A stretch of 47,695 nt of DNA from Eubacterium ramulus ATCC 29099 (GTDB lineage Bacteria > Bacillota > Clostridia > Lachnospirales > Lachnospiraceae). Position 1 is the first letter of the stretch; each line of letters starts with the position of its first letter. Under the pieces are notes generated by a model that worked only from the letters and a program-made list of their open reading frames with translations, did no database searches and was not told the DNA's origin. Positions 30,218-37,366 of the stretch are shown one piece after another. The position numbers were made by a program, and so were the translations under genes. The stretch covers positions 63,585 through 111,279 of the forward strand of contig NZ_KI271128.1 of NCBI RefSeq assembly GCF_000469345.1, given 5' to 3'.

Positions 30218-30940
30218 TTATAATTCGTGCTGGTATAAGGTCCGCTCATCCCGGATGACGACTGTTCCTGCACCGTCAATACTAAAGAACTCGATCGGAA
30301 GTACATGTTCAATCCTTCCATCCAGGATATGTGCTCTGTTTACTCCCTGATGTACCGCATCCATGCAATGATTCAGATAATCCATGAAATCTTCTGGAAA
30401 ATGACGTGTTTTCTTCAATTCTTCCACTTCCTCAGATGTAATGCGCGGATATACATCACTACGAGTCTCATCTGTATAAATCCCCGGATAACGGGACAGA
30501 TAGATCAGCTTGTCTGCCTGCATCTTTACCGCAATTTCCAATGCCGTATCTTTTGGATCAATATATTCCATCTCATTGTCGATATCATTCGGCACGATGA
30601 CCGGTATATAATCATTTGAAATGGTCATATGAAGAGTCTCCACATCTACACCACAGATTCCCAATGCCTTGGTACCACAAAGTTCCAGCATCTTTGCGAT
30701 TCGCTTGTTCTCACGAAATTTATCCACGCCCATCGGCGTCCGGTGTACCACGATCGGAATGACACCAATACTCTTCAGCAGAACAATGTCCTTCATCAGT
30801 TTCTTTTCTTCCACACCGGAAAGCCACTCTCCGCAATCATATTCTACGACAATGATCTTGTTTACAAAATCTCTGATATACGGCAGTGCATCACAAAGTA
30901 CTGCCGCTTTATGTTCAATGTTTTCCAAATAACGATCCAT
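30218..30940 (-). CDS. Acetylglutamate kinase-like protein lacking catalytic lysines
   Basis: The 240-residue protein keeps the amino-acid-kinase scaffold of NAGK (ArgB): a first strand at residues 28-33, IPIVVHRTP where the VHGGG loop belongs, LIYLSRYPGIYTD matching the LTDVxGV strand-loop, and GVNRAHILDGRIEHVLPIEF matching the C-terminal GVxxAHIIDGRxxH region closely. Key residues are gone: the first-strand KxGG is EYDCG (Glu33 for Lys), the glycine loop is HRTPMG, and the GGMxPK lysine region reads EDFMDYLN. It may be a non-catalytic regulator or a kinase of changed chemistry. No other arginine gene is nearby. It lies 60 bases downstream of the tRNA-Met gene and is separated from it by a terminator. 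Confidence 0.75.
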   Translation of the reverse strand: MDRYLENIEHKAAVLCDALPYIRDFVNKIIVVEYDCGEWLSGVEEKKLMKDIVLLKSIGVIPIVVHRTPMGVDKFRENKRIAKMLELCGTKALGICGVDVETLHMTISNDYIPVIVPNDIDNEMEYIDPKDTALEIAVKMQADKLIYLSRYPGIYTDETRSDVYPRITSEEVEELKKTRHFPEDFMDYLNHCMDAVHQGVNRAHILDGRIEHVLPIEFFSIDGAGTVVIRDERTLYQHEL

Positions 30941-30964
30941 AATTATACCTCGTCTGCTTTAAAC

Positions 30965-30994
30965 AAAAAGCCTGCAAGAAAACTCTTACAGGCT
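30965..30994 (-). terminator. Terminator of the tRNA-Val/tRNA-Met transcript
   Basis: AGCCTGTAAGA pairs with TCTTGCAGGCT (one G-U) and runs into TTTTTG on the minus strand, a few bases beyond tRNA-Met. Confidence 0.85.
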
Positions 30995-30999
30995 TCTAA

Positions 31000-31073
31000 T
31001 AGCGAGAGGGGGATTCGAACCCTCGACACTGCGGGTATGAACCGCATGCTCTAGCCAACTGAGCTATCTCGCC
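31000..31073 (-). tRNA. tRNA-Met, elongator type (anticodon CAT)
   Basis: The 74-base gene folds with acceptor GGCGAGA/TCTCGCT (first pair G-U), D-arm GCTC...GAGC, anticodon stem TGCGG/CCGCA with loop TTCATAC, and T-loop GTTCGAATC. It lacks the C1-A72 mismatch expected for initiator tRNA. A lysidine-modified tRNA-Ile2 is possible but less likely. Confidence 0.9.
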
Positions 31074-31081
31074 ATATTAAA

Positions 31082-31154
31082 TGGGACCTACAGGGCTCGA
31101 ACCTGTGACCCTCTGCTTGTAAGGCAGATGCTCTCCCAGCTGAGCTAAGATCCC
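31082..31154 (-). tRNA. tRNA-Val (anticodon TAC)
   Basis: The 73-base gene has acceptor GGGATCT/AGGTCCC, discriminator A, anticodon stem TCTGC/GCAGA with loop CTTACAA (TAC) and T-loop GTTCGAGCC. It lies eight bases upstream of tRNA-Met and shares its transcript. Confidence 0.95.
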
Positions 31155-31202
31155 ATTTTGTTGACCGGTGAACCTTTATCTGTTCGCCCTGTCGACTTCG
31201 TT

Positions 31203-31232
31203 AGTATACACCCATAACAAGCCGAAAGTCAA
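31203..31232 (-). promoter_or_regulatory. tRNA-Val/tRNA-Met promoter
   Basis: TTGACT (31227-31232) and TATACT (31203-31208) on the minus strand are 18 bases apart, about 50 bases upstream of tRNA-Val. The 167-base gap 31155-31321 shows nothing else clear. Confidence 0.65.
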
Positions 31233-31321
31233 CAAGTTTTTTTACTTTTTTCAAAGTTAGACATTTTATTTGTAATTTATGTTTTTTTCACGCAATTTAC
31301 ACATTTCATCCTGATGATCTG

Positions 31322-31885
31322 CTACGCAAGTTTCAGCAGCCAAAAAGTCGTGCGGTTCTCGGAACTGTCCTCGATATTTTCTGCAATCATCTCCAGATCC
31401 CACAGTTTCCCTGCACGTGCGCTGCAAATGGCAGCCGTTGTTTCCGGCAATATTCCTTTTGCCAGCCACTCTGCTCCAATAGCAGTATCTTCAATCTCAA
31501 GTTCTTTCAAATCAGGAAACTTTTCCTTACGGGTATTGATCGTCTGACGCAGAGCCTGCGGATGAGAAGCCACTTCCTGCAAAGCTGCCGCATCCACTCC
31601 CGGCTTTTTAAACAGACAATGATGGATCGGCAGCACATACACAGCAAGTTTTTCATAAGAAATATTTTCAAAAGTATGTACAAACTCTCCCACCGGACCG
31701 GCTGTAGAATTCTCCACACCCAGTACACCATATTGAACCTCACCCTTCTGCATTGCTTCCAGAATATTTTTTGCACATACCAGAGGCACAAGTTCTGTCT
31801 CTGTCATGCCTGCCTGTGCCAACAGTTCATTTGCTGCTACTTCTGAAAAGCTTCCCGGAATTCCCATATAACCAATCTTATCCAT
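31322..31885 (-). CDS. Prephenate dehydratase-like protein, single domain without ACT
   Basis: Prephenate dehydratase converts prephenate to phenylpyruvate. The 187-residue protein has the periplasmic-binding-like PDT fold: GYMGIPGSFSEVAA at the N terminus, GVLGVENSTAGPVGEF matching the ENSxxGxV motif, VASHPQALRQT, and near the end SSENRTTFWLL. The usual catalytic TRF triad reads TTF, and the ACT domain that normally gives phenylalanine feedback is absent. It may be a feedback-free dehydratase, or a diverged enzyme on a related ring substrate. The start is the ATG eight bases after GAGGA. It is divergent from the aminotransferase, which fits a phenylalanine or tyrosine pathway. Confidence 0.75.
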   Translation of the reverse strand: MDKIGYMGIPGSFSEVAANELLAQAGMTETELVPLVCAKNILEAMQKGEVQYGVLGVENSTAGPVGEFVHTFENISYEKLAVYVLPIHHCLFKKPGVDAAALQEVASHPQALRQTINTRKEKFPDLKELEIEDTAIGAEWLAKGILPETTAAICSARAGKLWDLEMIAENIEDSSENRTTFWLLKLA

Positions 31886-32044
31886 TTTTACAATCCTCAT
31901 TTCCATTTTCTCTCATAACTTATAAAAGTTTCTGTTTTGCAGAACATTCTCCATTATTATTACATAAACTACACTTTTATAAGCCCATATGTATTTATTA
32001 TAGCGTTTTCTGTAAAAAAATCCAGATAATTCTCATCTTTCCGA

Positions 32045-32073
32045 TTGTTATTAACCTGGAATTGAGGTAAAAT
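32045..32073 (+). promoter_or_regulatory. Predicted aminotransferase promoter
   Basis: TTGTTA (32045-32050) and TAAAAT (32068-32073) are 17 bases apart, about 70 bases before the start codon, in the divergent gap. Confidence 0.45.
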
Positions 32074-32144
32074 ACAGGAAAGTGTGCTTTTACACATTAA
32101 AAAGCTAAACTGGCAAATTTTCCCGCATTTTGGAGGAATGAATT

Positions 32145-33317
32145 ATGGAATTTAACAGACAGATCAGCAACGTGGAACCATCAAAATCCGTTACTTTGCT
32201 GACAAAAACAAAAGAATTACAGAAAATTGATCCTGAAATATTAAATCTGACCGGCGGTGAACCGGATTTTCCAACACCGAAAGCCATCTGTGATACTGTT
32301 GTGGCGGAACTTGCTGCCGGACATACACACTACTCCGACAGTCGCGGAGATGCACAGCTGCGTGCCCGCATTGCCCGTAAATTACAGGAGGAAAATCATG
32401 CTCCTTTTCAGCCGGAGAATATTTTGATCACACCGGGGGCAAAATATGCTGTGTACCTGACCATCCGTGCACTGATCAATCCAGGAGATGAAGCGATCTG
32501 GCTCACACCCGGCTGGGTTTCTTACCCGTCCATCGTAGAAGCCAGTGGTGGTATTCCTGTGGCGGTCCATTTAAAATATGAAGAAAACTACCGCATTACA
32601 GCAGAAGCGCTGGAGGCTGCCGTATCGGATAAAACCAAACTTCTGATCATCAATTATCCGAACAACCCCACCGGACAGATTCTGACAGAAGCAGATATTC
32701 AGGCATTGACCGTCTTTTTGCGCAAGCATCCGAACATTTATGTTTTATCCGATGAAATTTATGAGAAAATCGTATATGATCAGAAGCAGATTATCAGCCT
32801 TGCTTCTATTCCGGAATTTTTCGATCGAGTTGTCATCGTCAATGGTTTTTCCAAATGCAGTGCCATGACCGGATGGCGTCTGGGCTATCTTGCCTGCAAT
32901 ACTGCGATGTATCAGGTTGTCCTGAAGCTGTTCCAGCATTCCATCAGCTGCACCAGCGGCTTTTTGCAGAGAGGTGCACTGACTGCCATGGACTGTGTGG
33001 AAAAAACAGAACAGATGCGTCAGGCATACGAAAAGCGCAAGAATCTCCTGGTCAAAGGAATCCACGAGATCCCAGGAGTGGAACTTCTGACTCCTGCCGG
33101 AGCTTTTTATGCCTGGGTAAAATTTGATACCGATATGGACAGTGAAACACTCTGCAATGATCTCCTTGATAAAGCAAAAATTGCCGGTGTTCCGGGAATT
33201 GCCTACGGAGAAGAAGACTGTGTCTGCATCCGCTTCTCCTTTGCAGCATCGGAAGATGTGTTAAGAACCATGTTAGAACGGTTAAAAACTTATCAGACCA
33301 CTCACAATGACTTATAA
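32145..33317 (+). CDS. Class I/II pyridoxal-phosphate aminotransferase
   Basis: The 390-residue protein is an aspartate/aromatic aminotransferase of subfamily I: LTGGEPDFPTP near residue 36, HYSDSRGDAQLR, ITPGAKYAVYL, NYPNNPTGQILT with the conserved Asn, LSDEIYEKIVYD with Asp and Tyr, and VNGFSKCSAMTGWRLGYL with the PLP Lys near residue 236. The C-terminal IRFSFA contains the substrate carboxylate Arg. Its position opposite the prephenate-dehydratase-like gene suggests phenylpyruvate or hydroxyphenylpyruvate transamination, but aspartate is equally possible. GGAGG lies eight bases before the ATG. Confidence 0.9.
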   Translation: MEFNRQISNVEPSKSVTLLTKTKELQKIDPEILNLTGGEPDFPTPKAICDTVVAELAAGHTHYSDSRGDAQLRARIARKLQEENHAPFQPENILITPGAKYAVYLTIRALINPGDEAIWLTPGWVSYPSIVEASGGIPVAVHLKYEENYRITAEALEAAVSDKTKLLIINYPNNPTGQILTEADIQALTVFLRKHPNIYVLSDEIYEKIVYDQKQIISLASIPEFFDRVVIVNGFSKCSAMTGWRLGYLACNTAMYQVVLKLFQHSISCTSGFLQRGALTAMDCVEKTEQMRQAYEKRKNLLVKGIHEIPGVELLTPAGAFYAWVKFDTDMDSETLCNDLLDKAKIAGVPGIAYGEEDCVCIRFSFAASEDVLRTMLERLKTYQTTHNDL

Positions 33318-33324
33318 TTTACAA

Positions 33325-33427
33325 AAAAAGAACCTCGTTTCATACATAAGGAAAAACCAAAGATTGTACATTAACATCGTTTCCACGGTTTTTCCTTTTA
33401 TCAATTGTATGAATGAAGGTTCTTTTT
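33325..33427 (+). promoter_or_regulatory. Long three-segment hairpin ending at a start codon
   Basis: AAAAAGAACC (33325-33334) pairs with GGTTCTTTTT (33418-33427), TTCATACA with TGTATGAA further in, and AAGGAAAAACC (33348-33358) with GGTTTTTCCTT (33387-33397). The last segment followed by Ts may terminate aminotransferase transcripts; the outer 3' arm holds the GAAGG ribosome site of the next gene. Confidence 0.7.
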
Positions 33428-34165
33428 ATGTATGGTTATTTTTTCACTTATCAGGACGCTCTGCCTGAAAATTCCGGTTTTCCACTTTTTGGCGGTGTTC
33501 ATTTTATATGGATTGCAGGCATTGCCATGAGTATTTTCCTCCTGTGCAAAGTATACCTGCGTCTTGCCAAAAACAAACGCCTGCAAATGCTAAACGCTTT
33601 TGTGCTTCTGGCCTTGTGCTGCACATTTACGCAGGATGCTATTTTGGCTGTCACCGGACATATGAATGCAAGAATGCTCCCGTTCCATCTCTGTGATCTG
33701 GCCACATTTTTTTACCTGTTTTTGCAAATGCGCATTCTGCGCACCGGTCACTGTGACTCACTGGCAGAAATTGCACTGTGCCTTTTTATGCCTGGCGCCG
33801 TTCTAGGAATTTTATTTCCGGTGTGGAGTGTATATCCGGCTTTTCATTATATGACAATCCACGGTTTTATATATCACGCTCTGATCATCCTTTATCCATG
33901 GCTGCTTTTTGTCAGCGGAAACGTTCGTCCCAGAACCAAACACATCTGGCAGCCGGTACTATTCCTTTGTTGCATTGTGCCACCCGTTTATCTCTTTAAT
34001 AAAAAATTTGACAGTAACTACATGTTTATCAACTATCCACCAGCCAATACGCCACTGAAAGTTCTTGCCGATCAAATTGGAAATCCCGGCTATTTGCTTG
34101 GATATGCCATTTTTATCTTTTTGATGATACTGATTTTATATCAGATTTTCAACAGATTTCAATGA
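33428..34165 (+). CDS. YwaF-like (TIGR02206-type) integral membrane protein
   Basis: The 245-residue protein has about seven hydrophobic helices. The features I associate with the YwaF/TIGR02206 family are the early FGGVHFIWIAG helix, LPFHLCDLATFFYL with conserved His and Asp, and the late NPGYLLGYAIFIFLMILI. The family's role is not known. The start was moved to the ATG at 33428, eight bases after GAAGG; the ATG at 33413 overlaps that site. The gene immediately follows a long hairpin, so translation may be restrained on read-through transcripts. Confidence 0.7.
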   Translation: MYGYFFTYQDALPENSGFPLFGGVHFIWIAGIAMSIFLLCKVYLRLAKNKRLQMLNAFVLLALCCTFTQDAILAVTGHMNARMLPFHLCDLATFFYLFLQMRILRTGHCDSLAEIALCLFMPGAVLGILFPVWSVYPAFHYMTIHGFIYHALIILYPWLLFVSGNVRPRTKHIWQPVLFLCCIVPPVYLFNKKFDSNYMFINYPPANTPLKVLADQIGNPGYLLGYAIFIFLMILILYQIFNRFQ

Positions 34166-34212
34166 TCCTATACCCGTAATAGCCCAAATCATCTTGGTAC
34201 CCACTGTATTCT

Positions 34213-34458
34213 TTATCGGCGCATCAATGTTAAGATGCCACCGAAAAATCCATATACAAGTGTAATCCAGCCACAAACCAACATTAAAAATACCAGATGC
34301 GTCATTCCCGGAATCGTAACAAACAGATTCAAGATCATCACTGCTGCCAGTGAAATTGCCGCTACAACTACCGTACGCAAAAACAGATATAAATATTTAC
34401 CTGAATTTACTGTATGTCTTCCTGCTTTATTTGAATATGCATAAATCTTTTCCATCAT
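34213..34458 (-). CDS. Small two-helix membrane protein, unknown
   Basis: The 81-residue product has a basic N-terminal segment (residues 1-27) and two transmembrane helices (about 28-48 and 53-78) ending LMRR. GAGGG lies six bases before the ATG, and the reading frame is not a shadow of another gene, so it is likely real. I recognise no family motif. The 160-base upstream gap shows only AT-rich sequence. Confidence 0.6.
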   Translation of the reverse strand: MMEKIYAYSNKAGRHTVNSGKYLYLFLRTVVVAAISLAAVMILNLFVTIPGMTHLVFLMLVCGWITLVYGFFGGILTLMRR

Positions 34459-34620
34459 GTCATGCCCTCTTTCTTAACATCAAAAACTCTTTTCTTTTGA
34501 TATTGAAATCCTAGCATGTCATCGTAAAAAACAAAGCATATTACCGTAAATTATAAGTAAAACTTTTATTTCGTTTTTATGCCAATTTGCATTTTTCAAT
34601 AATTACAGATAGTATACCAT

Positions 34621-34654
34621 AAAGAAAAGCGCCCTACAAAGGACGCTTTTCTTT
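34621..34654 (-). terminator. nifS-nifU terminator
   Basis: AAAGAAAAGCGCCC pairs with GGACGCTTTTCTTT (one mismatch) around a 6-base loop, with T-runs on the minus strand, 37 bases after the nifU stop. Confidence 0.8.
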
Positions 34655-34690
34655 CGCTCACAAGTATTTATTCATTTAAGGAATGGTGCT

Positions 34691-35122
34691 TTATTCGTGG
34701 CAGTGTGCACAGTCTACAGACTGGAATTTTTCATGATCGTATGCAATGCCGTTTTTATCATAGTAATCTTTTACTGCTGCTTTTACTGCTTCCTCAGCAA
34801 GTACGGAACAGTGGATTTTTGCTGGCGGAAGTCCGTCAAGTGCCTCTACTACTGCACGGTTGGACAGTTCCAGCGCTTCGTCGATTTTTTTACCTTTGAT
34901 CATCTCAGTAGCCATAGAACTTGTTGCAATGGCAGAGCCACATCCAAATGTATTGAATTTTACATCTGAAATTGTCTGATCTTCCTGATTGACTTTGATA
35001 TACATTCTCATGATATCACCACATTTTGCATTTCCTACTTCGCCGACTCCGTCAGCATCTTCCATTTTACCTACGTTTCTCGGATTCTGAAAATGATCCA
35101 TTACTTTTTCACTATATAACAT
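34691..35122 (-). CDS. nifU: Fe-S cluster scaffold NifU/IscU, Clostridium type
   Basis: The scaffold receives sulfur from NifS and assembles Fe-S clusters. The 143-residue protein has the three ligand cysteines: NAKCGD near residue 34, FGCGSAIA near 59 and KIHCSVLA near 102. A C-terminal tail ends VDCAHCHE, an extra CxxCH not needed for the basic scaffold. The ATG at 35122 follows GGAGA by eight bases and lies inside the 3' end of nifS, which overlaps it by 11 bases, so the two are translationally coupled. Confidence 0.93.
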   Translation of the reverse strand: MLYSEKVMDHFQNPRNVGKMEDADGVGEVGNAKCGDIMRMYIKVNQEDQTISDVKFNTFGCGSAIATSSMATEMIKGKKIDEALELSNRAVVEALDGLPPAKIHCSVLAEEAVKAAVKDYYDKNGIAYDHEKFQSVDCAHCHE

Positions 35123-36299
35123 GTTTTTTCTCTCCTTTTTCCAATTCATCCCAAACCGGTGACATATTTCTTAAATAAGTTACGATCTTTGGTAATTCTT
35201 CTAATACATAATCCACTTCTTCCTGTGTATTATACTCAGACAGGGATAAACGAAGGGAACCGTGTGCTACTTCGTGCGGCAGTCCGATTGCAAGAAGTAC
35301 ATGAGACGGATCTAAGGAACCGGATGTACATGCAGAACCGGAAGATGCTGCAATACCTTTCATATCAAGCATCAGTAACAGGGATTCGCCCTCAATGCCT
35401 TCGAAACAGAAGTTTACGTTACCCGGGAGACGTTTTGTACGGTCTCCGTTTAATTTGGAGTGCGGAATCGTCAGCAATCCATCGATCAGACGGTCACGTA
35501 AAGCTGTCATTTTTGCTGCGTTCTCTTCCTGATGAGCCAGAACATTTTTCAATGCTGCAGCCATACCTACAATTGCAGGAATATTTTCTGTACCGGCACG
35601 TTTGCCACGCTCCTGTGCACCACCCTCAATGATGTTAGAAAGCAGGATCCCTTTTCTTGCATACAGGAAGCCCACTCCTTTTGGTCCATGGAATTTATGT
35701 GCGGATGCAGACATCATATCGATATTCTGCTCTTTCACATTAATTGAAAGATGTCCAACTGCCTGTACAGCATCTGTGTGGAAATAGACCCCTTTTTCTT
35801 TACAGACTGCACCGATTTCAGCAATTGGCTGGATGCTTCCAATCTCATTATTTGCATACATGATTGTTACAAGACAGGTATCCGGGCGAATGGCTGCCGC
35901 AACTTCTTCCGGCTGAACGATACCATTTTCATGGACATCCAGATATGTTACTTCGTAACCTTCTTTTTCCAGTTTCTGCAATGTATGAAGTACGGCATGA
36001 TGCTCAAACGTTGTGGAAATAATATGTTTTTTATTTCTGCGTGCACCCCATTTTGCTGCAGACACGATAGCCTGATTGTCTGCCTCACTTCCACCGGAAG
36101 TAAAATATATTTCATTCGGCTGTGCCCCGATACAGGCTGCGATCTCCTCTCTTGCTTTCTCCAGTACCTCCTTGGATTTCTGACCCGGAGTATGAAGACT
36201 TGATGCATTTGCATATACAGTTTCCAGGCATGGAATCATAGCGTCCAATGCAACCTGGCTCATTTTTGTCGTTGCCGCATTATCAAAATATACGTTCAT
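35112..36299 (-). CDS. nifS: Cysteine desulfurase NifS/IscS type
   Basis: NifS takes sulfur from cysteine for Fe-S clusters and, in many bacteria, thiazole and thiouridine. The 395-residue PLP enzyme begins [10 protein letters not shown], has EHHAVLH, the PLP-binding [14 protein letters not shown] (Lys near residue 203), [14 protein letters not shown], and the catalytic-loop Cys in [10 protein letters not shown] near residue 325. It opens the nifS-nifU operon. Many relatives have an Rrf2/IscR gene just upstream; none is present here. Confidence 0.95.
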   Translation of the reverse strand: MNVYFDNAATTKMSQVALDAMIPCLETVYANASSLHTPGQKSKEVLEKAREEIAACIGAQPNEIYFTSGGSEADNQAIVSAAKWGARRNKKHIISTTFEHHAVLHTLQKLEKEGYEVTYLDVHENGIVQPEEVAAAIRPDTCLVTIMYANNEIGSIQPIAEIGAVCKEKGVYFHTDAVQAVGHLSINVKEQNIDMMSASAHKFHGPKGVGFLYARKGILLSNIIEGGAQERGKRAGTENIPAIVGMAAALKNVLAHQEENAAKMTALRDRLIDGLLTIPHSKLNGDRTKRLPGNVNFCFEGIEGESLLLMLDMKGIAASSGSACTSGSLDPSHVLLAIGLPHEVAHGSLRLSLSEYNTQEEVDYVLEELPKIVTYLRNMSPVWDELEKGEKKHVI

Positions 36300-36361
36300 A
36301 GTCCCTCACACTTTCTAGTTTAGTATTTGTATCTCAACTATTGTTTTCTCAATTCGCGGAT

Positions 36362-36390
36362 ATCTTATCATAGTATTCCCCTAATGTCAA
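36362..36390 (-). promoter_or_regulatory. nifS-nifU promoter
   Basis: A perfect TTGACA (36385-36390) and TAAGAT (36362-36367) on the minus strand are 17 bases apart. Downstream, TAGTT...AACTA in the leader forms a loose inverted repeat that could bind an Rrf2-type regulator; this is a guess. Confidence 0.65.
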
Positions 36391-36422
36391 TAGGAATTAA
36401 GGTGTTTCATTTAAAGAACAAA

Positions 36423-36468
36423 AACAAAAATAACTCCAACAATCCTATGTCGGAGTTATTTTTGTTTT
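36423..36468 (-). terminator. fruR terminator
   Basis: AACAAAAATAACTCC (36423-36437) pairs perfectly with 36452-36466 around a 14-base loop, T-rich on both strands. It lies just beyond the fruR stop. Confidence 0.85.
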
Positions 36469-36482
36469 AATTCATGCTCCTG

Positions 36483-37229
36483 TTACGGCACCACAATGAT
36501 ATTGTTATGTCCTTTTAATACTGCATCCGGGATTTGTTCTGTCAGAATCTGGGCAGACTCAAATGTTGCGAACCGGACCGGATTGACCTGATGAAACTTC
36601 GTGCTGTCACACAACACATAAGATTTCAGACTGTGCACCATGGCACATTCCTTGATTTTGGCTTCATTGATCTCTGGGGTGGTAAAACCAATCGTCGGAG
36701 ATGCACCGTTGGTTCCCATAAAACTTTTTGTAAAATTAAACTTCTGAAGGCTTAAACAGGCTTCATTTCCAACAATCGCTTCCGTTGCCGCCTTCAGTTC
36801 ACCACCAAGGATAATGACATGGAATCCCCTTTCTGCAAGCTCCAGCGCGTGTGAAACCGCATTTGTTACAAAAGTTGCCGTTTTTTCTGTAATATATGGT
36901 ATCATGCAGGCAGTCGTCGTTCCGGCATCCACATATACAAAATCATGGGGTTCGATCAGGGAAGCAGCATATCTGCCAATCTTCTGCTTCTCTTCCTGAT
37001 ACATTCCCTTACGCTGAGAAACCTGCTCATCTTTGGTCGCAAGATTTGATTCTGTCAGCATGGCTCCGCCAAATACTTTCACCAGCGCACCTTTTTCATC
37101 CAGTGTGTTCAAATCACGCCGGATCGTAGATTCCGAAGCATCGAAGTATTCTTTCAGCTCCTGAACAGTCACGCTGCCTTTCAAAGTAAGCAGGCGCAGA
37201 ATTTCCTCCTGCCTCTTTTCTGTCAACAT
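36483..37229 (-). CDS. fruR: DeoR-family repressor of the fructose operon
   Basis: The 248-residue protein has the N-terminal DeoR winged helix (KRQEEILRLLTLKGSVTVQE, then the recognition segment DASESTIRRDL and GGA) and the sugar-phosphate isomerase-like effector domain with YVDAGTTTACMI, TNAVSHALELA and ILGGEL. Effectors in this group are phosphorylated sugars; fructose 1-phosphate is likely from context. It is the last gene of fruK-fruA-ptsH-ptsI-fruR; in most Firmicutes fruR comes first. A 137-base gap with a repeat separates it from ptsI. Confidence 0.85.
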   Translation of the reverse strand: MLTEKRQEEILRLLTLKGSVTVQELKEYFDASESTIRRDLNTLDEKGALVKVFGGAMLTESNLATKDEQVSQRKGMYQEEKQKIGRYAASLIEPHDFVYVDAGTTTACMIPYITEKTATFVTNAVSHALELAERGFHVIILGGELKAATEAIVGNEACLSLQKFNFTKSFMGTNGASPTIGFTTPEINEAKIKECAMVHSLKSYVLCDSTKFHQVNPVRFATFESAQILTEQIPDAVLKGHNNIIVVP

Positions 37230-37264
37230 CTAGTATCATTCCTCTTTTCTATTACTTTTCTAAT

Positions 37265-37289
37265 GCAAGAACGCCCTCGGAATTCTTGC
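37265..37289. repeat. Family D hairpin repeat (copy 2)
   Basis: GCAAGAACGCC-CTC-GGAATTCTTGC is the imperfect counterpart of 1806-1826. It is followed by GTTACTGTTCAC at 37311-37322, a 12-mer that also occurs at 1629-1640. Confidence 0.55.
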
Positions 37290-37366
37290 TGCGAGATACA
37301 CATGCTATGCGTTACTGTTCACGCGTGCTATTCGCAAAACGTCCTTTCAGGACCTCCGTAGCTACC

